NCBI GenBank assembly: GCA_900553955.1
Contig: USFO01000065.1
Location: 1 to 9,620 of the forward strand
DNA length: 9,620 bases
Direction: 5' to 3'
Source: an uncultured Oscillospiraceae bacterium
Lineage (GTDB): Bacteria > Bacillota > Clostridia > Oscillospirales > Ruminococcaceae
The position numbers and the translations under genes are program-made. Shown in pieces: positions 6,631-9,620 of this stretch. The notes under the pieces are model-generated. The model did not search any database and was not told the origin of the DNA. It was given only the letters and a program-made list of their open reading frames with translations. Numbering within the stretch: position 1 is the first letter of the stretch; each line of letters starts with the position of its first letter.

Positions 6631-7581
6631 TTATTTTATGGATTTTGTATAGAGAAGCTCAAATTCATCGAAGAACTGCGGGTCTTTCGGGCAGGAGCTT
6701 TCCTCCACTTGGATGGTGAGGGAGGCAAGCTTTGTTCCGGTATGTACAGCCTTTTTAAGGCTGTATCCTCTGGTAAGCCCCATAACCGTTCCCGCAAGGA
6801 AAGCGTCGCCCGCGCCGGAGGAGTCCACAAGCTCCGTCGGCAGGGAGGGACAAATTCCGCCCTCGTCCTTTTCGCTGTCATAGTAGACGGAGCCTCTTGC
6901 GCCCATGGTGATTACCATGGTGGGAATACCCATCTGCCGGGATTTTTCTCTGAGCAGGACGAGCATTTCCGCAGGGTCAAGATTTTCTATGTTCATATCA
7001 AAGAGCCTTCCGGCTTCGATTTCATTGCATATAAAGCAGGCGGTGCGGCAAAGATAAAGCGGGTGCGCAAGAATAACGCTCATGTTGCCGACGATGACAT
7101 AAACTTTTTTGTTATATTTTTCCGCAAGAGCAAGCACCTTTGCGGAAATGCTGCCGGAAGCGTCCATTTCAAGAATAATATTTTCACAGCCGGAAACTAT
7201 TTCGTCTCCGTATTTATCTATGTGCTTTTCAAGGGCAACAACATCCGGCATCTGCGAAATGGAGCCCGCAAGGTCGCCGTTGTCATCCATAACGGCAAGC
7301 CACATTCCGATGCCGTTTTCTTCAACTTCGGTAATATAGTGTGTGCCGACACCAAGCTCCCTTAGGTGAGAAACAACGTCTTTGCCTATGCTGGTTTTAT
7401 CCGTAACGCTTACGAACTCCACCGGCATACCCACGTTGGCGAAATCCTCGCACACATTGCGGGAAACACCGCCGTGAACGATTTTTACGGAACCGAGATT
7501 CCGCCCGGTAGAAACATAGTGCCGAAAAGGGAAACCCTTAACATCGACGAAAAACACGCCGAAAACAGCAGTTGCACCCAA
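6631..7581 (-). CDS. PfkB-family carbohydrate/nucleoside kinase (pseudouridine-kinase-like)
   Basis: The 316-residue protein is a cytosolic ribokinase-fold kinase that transfers phosphate from ATP to a sugar or nucleoside hydroxyl. Visible features are the N-terminal FFVDVKG (10-16), the first PfkB signature HGGVSRNVCEDFANVG (36-51), NEIEA (186-190), MGARG (226-230), and the second signature DSSGAGDAF (253-261) with catalytic base Asp259. The N-terminal pattern with TGRNLGSVKIVHGG resembles kinases annotated as pseudouridine kinase, but no pseudouridine-5'-phosphate glycosidase gene is nearby, so the substrate is open. The start is TTG at 7581: GGGGAG (7596-7591) lies 9 bases upstream, the ATG at 7598 is out of frame, and an in-frame stop at 7608-7606 leaves no ATG. 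A VanZ-like gene follows 13 bases downstream; mrp diverges upstream. Confidence 0.88.
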   Translation of the reverse strand: MGATAVFGVFFVDVKGFPFRHYVSTGRNLGSVKIVHGGVSRNVCEDFANVGMPVEFVSVTDKTSIGKDVVSHLRELGVGTHYITEVEENGIGMWLAVMDDNGDLAGSISQMPDVVALEKHIDKYGDEIVSGCENIILEMDASGSISAKVLALAEKYNKKVYVIVGNMSVILAHPLYLCRTACFICNEIEAGRLFDMNIENLDPAEMLVLLREKSRQMGIPTMVITMGARGSVYYDSEKDEGGICPSLPTELVDSSGAGDAFLAGTVMGLTRGYSLKKAVHTGTKLASLTIQVEESSCPKDPQFFDEFELLYTKSIK

Positions 7582-7590
7582 GAAAAAACA

Positions 7591-7596
7591 CTCCCC
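7591..7596 (-). promoter_or_regulatory. Ribosome binding site supporting a TTG start
   Basis: GGGGAG on the minus strand lies 9 bases before TTG (7581-7579). An ATG at 7598-7596 overlaps this site but is in a different frame, so it does not start the kinase. Confidence 0.65.
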
Positions 7597-7607
7597 ATAA
7601 AAAACTC

Positions 7608-7634
7608 ATTATAACTATACCACAAATTTTACAA
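7608..7634 (-). promoter_or_regulatory. Weak promoter candidate for the kinase/VanZ-like operon
   Basis: On the minus strand a perfect TATAAT (7613-7608) follows TTGTAA (7634-7629, 4 of 6) with a short spacing of 15 bases. The -10 is convincing, the -35 is not. Transcription would start near 7601, giving a leader of only about 20 bases before the TTG codon. Confidence 0.45.
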
Positions 7635-7669
7635 GAATGCGACAGTTTTCGTAAAAGAAATCTGCCTTA

Positions 7670-7696
7670 AAGGCGAAAAAATTTATTTTTCGCTTT
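7670..7696. repeat. Inverted repeat between the divergent kinase and mrp promoters
   Basis: GCGAAAAA (7673-7680) and TTTTTCGC (7686-7693) are perfect inverted repeats with a 5-base centre. They extend outward by three more pairs, one of them G-T. The repeat lies just upstream of the mrp -35 and about 60 bases upstream of the kinase -10. With divergent genes on both sides it is not a terminator, so a regulator site is possible. Confidence 0.45.
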
Positions 7697-7702
7697 GCAA
7701 GG

Positions 7703-7731
7703 TTAACTTTTCGGCGGAAACGTGCTATAAT
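7703..7731 (+). promoter_or_regulatory. Sigma-A type promoter of mrp
   Basis: TTAACT (7703-7708) is 17 bases from a perfect TATAAT (7726-7731). The TATAAT is preceded by TGC, which makes an extended -10. Transcription would start near 7738 with a leader of about 45 bases. Confidence 0.7.
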
Positions 7732-7742
7732 TAAAAATAGTA

Positions 7743-7762
7743 TGCGGCAAAATTCCGCCGCA
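7743..7762 (+). repeat. Hairpin in the mrp leader
   Basis: TGCGGC (7743-7748) and GCCGCA (7757-7762) form a 6-bp GC-rich stem. It is placed between the predicted transcription start and the ribosome binding site (7769-7773). It could stabilise the 5' end or affect translation; no known riboswitch is recognisable. Confidence 0.4.
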
Positions 7763-7782
7763 AAAGACAGGAGATGTATTCT

Positions 7783-8616
7783 ATGAGCGAATGTAATCAT
7801 GATTGCAGCAGCTGCAGCGAAAACTGTGCCTCCCGGGAGCAGAGCAGAGAAAGCTTTCTTGTTCCCCAAAACGAGCTTTCGAATGTGAAGAACGTTATCG
7901 GCGTAGTGAGCGGCAAAGGCGGCGTGGGTAAATCCCTTGTAACCTCGCTGCTTGCAGCCATTATGCAGCGCCGCGGATATAAAACCGCAATTCTTGACGC
8001 AGATGTAACAGGCCCGTCCATCCCTAAAACTTTCGGCATAACCGAAAAGGCGGAGGGCAGCGATATGGGTATAGTGCCTGTTTTCAGCAAAACCGGCATT
8101 GAAATTATGTCCGTAAACCTTTTGCTTGAGGACGAAACCGAGCCCGTGGTATGGCGCGGTCCGGTTATTGCCGGAACGGTGAAGCAGTTCTGGCAGGATG
8201 TTATTTGGAACGATGTGGACTATATGTTCGTCGATATGCCTCCGGGTACCGGCGATGTTCCGCTTACCGTGTTCCAGTCGCTGCCGGTTGCGGGAATAAT
8301 CGTTGTGACCTCGCCGCAGGAGCTTGTGGGAATGATAGTCGAAAAGGCCGTTAAAATGGCGGGTATGATGGATATTCCCGTGCTCGGAGTTGTTGAGAAT
8401 ATGGCAAGCTTCAAATGCCCCGACTGCGGAAAGGTTCACCGCATTTTCGGCGAAAGCCATGTGGAGGAAATCGCAGAGAAATACGGTATCCCCACCACCG
8501 CAAGTATTCCGATAGACGCGGAAATCGCAGAGAAATGCGACGAGGGCAGAATAGAAGAATGCAAGGGCGATTGGCTTGACCCCATTGCCGATACCCTTGC
8601 AGAAAAATTGGGATAA
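7783..8616 (+). CDS. mrp: Mrp/NBP35-type Fe-S cluster carrier ATPase
   Basis: The 277-residue protein belongs to the MinD/Mrp group of P-loop ATPases, which bind a [4Fe-4S] cluster as a dimer and pass it to target enzymes in the cytosol. The N-terminal tail has a Cys cluster C4-x3-C8-x2-C11-x3-C15, as in many anaerobe Mrp proteins. The deviant Walker A GKGGVGKS is at 44-51, with DADVTGPSIPK at 72-82, WRGP at 124-127, the DMPPGTGD switch at 151-158 and the cluster-binding CPDC at 212-215. The N-terminal MIP18-like domain of some Mrp proteins is absent. The start is ATG 7783, 9 bases after AGGAG (7769-7773); the in-frame ATG at 7774 directly abuts that site and is unlikely. The fhs gene follows after 36 bases with no terminator between, so the two probably form one operon. 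Confidence 0.93.
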   Translation: MSECNHDCSSCSENCASREQSRESFLVPQNELSNVKNVIGVVSGKGGVGKSLVTSLLAAIMQRRGYKTAILDADVTGPSIPKTFGITEKAEGSDMGIVPVFSKTGIEIMSVNLLLEDETEPVVWRGPVIAGTVKQFWQDVIWNDVDYMFVDMPPGTGDVPLTVFQSLPVAGIIVVTSPQELVGMIVEKAVKMAGMMDIPVLGVVENMASFKCPDCGKVHRIFGESHVEEIAEKYGIPTTASIPIDAEIAEKCDEGRIEECKGDWLDPIADTLAEKLG

Positions 8617-8652
8617 GAAACAATCGAAGCCAAAGAGACTGTTAAAAACGCT

Positions 8653-9620
8653 ATGACATATTTATCCGATATTGAAATCGCTCGTCAGGCAAAGCCGGAG
8701 CATATACTCGAAATAGCAAAGCGCGCCCGCATTGACGAAAAGTACATTGAGCAGTACGGCAGAAGCAAGGCGAAAATTGACCTTTCGTTCCTTGCCGAAG
8801 CGCCGGAGAAGCAGGGCAAGCTGGTGCTCGTAACTGCAATTACGCCCACTCCGGCGGGGGAGGGAAAGACCACCACCACCATCGGCTTGGCGGACGGACT
8901 GCGGCGCATAGGAAAAGAAGCAGTTGTTGCCATGCGTGAACCGTCCCTCGGTCCGGTTTTCGGAATAAAGGGCGGCGCTGCGGGAGGCGGCTATGCTCAG
9001 GTTATTCCCATGGAGGACATAAACCTGCATTTTACCGGGGATTTTCATGCCATAGGTGCGGCGAACAACCTGCTTGCCGCAATGCTCGATAACCACATTC
9101 AGCAGGGCAACGCCCTGGGCATCGACACTCGCAAAATCACATGGAAGCGCTGCGTTGATATGAACGACCGTCAGCTTCGCAGTATTGTGGACGGTCTCGG
9201 CGGCAGGATGAACGGCACACCTCGGGAGGACGGCTTTGACATAACCGTTGCGAGCGAAATTATGGCGGTGCTCTGCCTTGCAAATTCCGTAAGCGACCTC
9301 AAGGAACGCCTCGGGCGGATAATAGTCGGCTACACCTATGATGATAAGCCGGTTACGGCTCGGGATTTGAAGGCGCAGGGAGCCATGGCGGCGCTGCTCA
9401 GGGACGCTCTCAAGCCGAATTTGGTGCAAACTTTGGAGGGAACGCCCGCATTTGTTCACGGCGGCCCCTTTGCGAACATCGCCCACGGCTGCAACTCCGT
9501 TATTGCCACCAAAACGGCGCTAAAAACCGGCGAATATGCGGTTACGGAGGCAGGCTTCGGCGCGGATCTCGGCGCGGAGAAGTTCCTCGACATAAAGTGC
9601 CGCATGGCGGGGCTTGCGCC
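8653..9620 (+). CDS. fhs: Formate-tetrahydrofolate ligase, 5' part (cut by the window end)
   Basis: The enzyme joins formate to tetrahydrofolate with ATP, giving 10-formyl-tetrahydrofolate for purine and one-carbon metabolism and, in acetogens, for the methyl branch of the Wood-Ljungdahl pathway. About 322 of the usual ~555 residues are visible, with no frameshift. Recognisable parts are SDIEIARQAKPEHI (5-18), the ATP-binding TPTPAGEGKTTTT (64-76), REPSLGPVFGIKGGAAGGGYAQV (95-117, containing the family signature), HFTGDFHAIGAANNLLAAM (126-144) and VHGGPFANIAHG (268-279). The open frame continues to base 9620. The ATG at 8653 fits the family N-terminus. It lacks a strong ribosome binding site (only AAAGAGA about 14 bases upstream), so translation may depend partly on coupling with mrp, whose stop codon is 36 bases upstream in the same frame. 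Presence of this gene alone does not prove acetogenesis. Confidence 0.97.
   Translation, partial: MTYLSDIEIARQAKPEHILEIAKRARIDEKYIEQYGRSKAKIDLSFLAEAPEKQGKLVLVTAITPTPAGEGKTTTTIGLADGLRRIGKEAVVAMREPSLGPVFGIKGGAAGGGYAQVIPMEDINLHFTGDFHAIGAANNLLAAMLDNHIQQGNALGIDTRKITWKRCVDMNDRQLRSIVDGLGGRMNGTPREDGFDITVASEIMAVLCLANSVSDLKERLGRIIVGYTYDDKPVTARDLKAQGAMAALLRDALKPNLVQTLEGTPAFVHGGPFANIAHGCNSVIATKTALKTGEYAVTEAGFGADLGAEKFLDIKCRMAGLA

Noticed and set aside
6457..7365. 302-codon plus-strand open frame across the VanZ-like and kinase genes
   Set aside because: It spans two real minus-strand genes and their junction and has no motif.
7774..7782. Earlier ATG for mrp (MYS extension)
   Set aside because: The AGGAG site directly abuts this ATG with no spacer, while the ATG at 7783 has 9 bases and matches the usual MSE start of the Cys-rich tail.
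7615..8460. 281-codon minus-strand open frame opposite mrp
   Set aside because: It is antisense to clear Mrp motifs and would also cover the divergent promoter region.
8662..9486. 274-codon minus-strand open frame opposite fhs
   Set aside because: It is antisense to the conserved formate-tetrahydrofolate ligase signatures.
1..9620. Search for mobile elements, CRISPR arrays, tRNA or rRNA genes
   Set aside because: I saw no transposase or integrase, no regularly spaced repeats, no cloverleaf-like run and no rRNA-like sequence. Genes are intact and of ordinary composition.

Overview
The window looks like chromosomal core sequence from an anaerobic Firmicute of the class Clostridia, possibly Ruminococcaceae/Oscillospiraceae-like. 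The reasons are sigma-A type promoters, strong GGAGG ribosome binding sites, a HrcA/CIRCE heat-shock operator, a formate-tetrahydrofolate ligase, an ECF sigma factor paired with a large one-pass membrane protein, and a VanZ-like protein. The taxon is an inference from gene content. I see no rRNA, tRNA, CRISPR array, insertion sequence or phage gene.

Layout. Bases 1-163 hold a probable terminator for a gene left of the window and two short inverted repeats. An ADP-ribosylglycohydrolase-family gene with an extra C-terminal domain lies on the minus strand (164-1339). It is divergent from htpG (Hsp90; 1540-3456, plus strand). The 200-base gap between them carries back-to-back promoters, and a 17/18-match CIRCE operator sits on the predicted htpG transcription start. 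A bidirectional terminator (3477-3506) separates htpG from a convergent minus-strand pair. In that pair an ECF sigma factor (5442-5999) is followed 4 bases later by a 640-residue membrane protein (3515-5437), its probable anti-sigma or sensor partner.

Upstream on the same strand is a second minus-strand unit. A PfkB-family sugar/nucleoside kinase with a TTG start (6631-7581) is followed closely by a VanZ-like membrane protein (6153-6617). This unit ends at an intrinsic terminator embedded in a chain of three overlapping inverted repeats, which continues into the leader of the sigma gene. Divergent from the kinase, a plus-strand unit begins with a good extended -10 promoter. It encodes an Mrp/NBP35-type Fe-S carrier ATPase (7783-8616), then formate-tetrahydrofolate ligase fhs (8653 onward), cut by the window edge after about 322 of the usual ~555 residues.

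Three functional themes appear: stress response (htpG under HrcA, ADP-ribose removal), envelope signalling (sigma/membrane protein pair), and Fe-S plus one-carbon metabolism (mrp, fhs). I found no clear previously undescribed system. The best leads are the sigma factor's large partner of unknown ectodomain, the CIRCE-controlled htpG, the two-domain ADP-ribosylglycohydrolase, and the overlapping hairpins ahead of the sigma gene.
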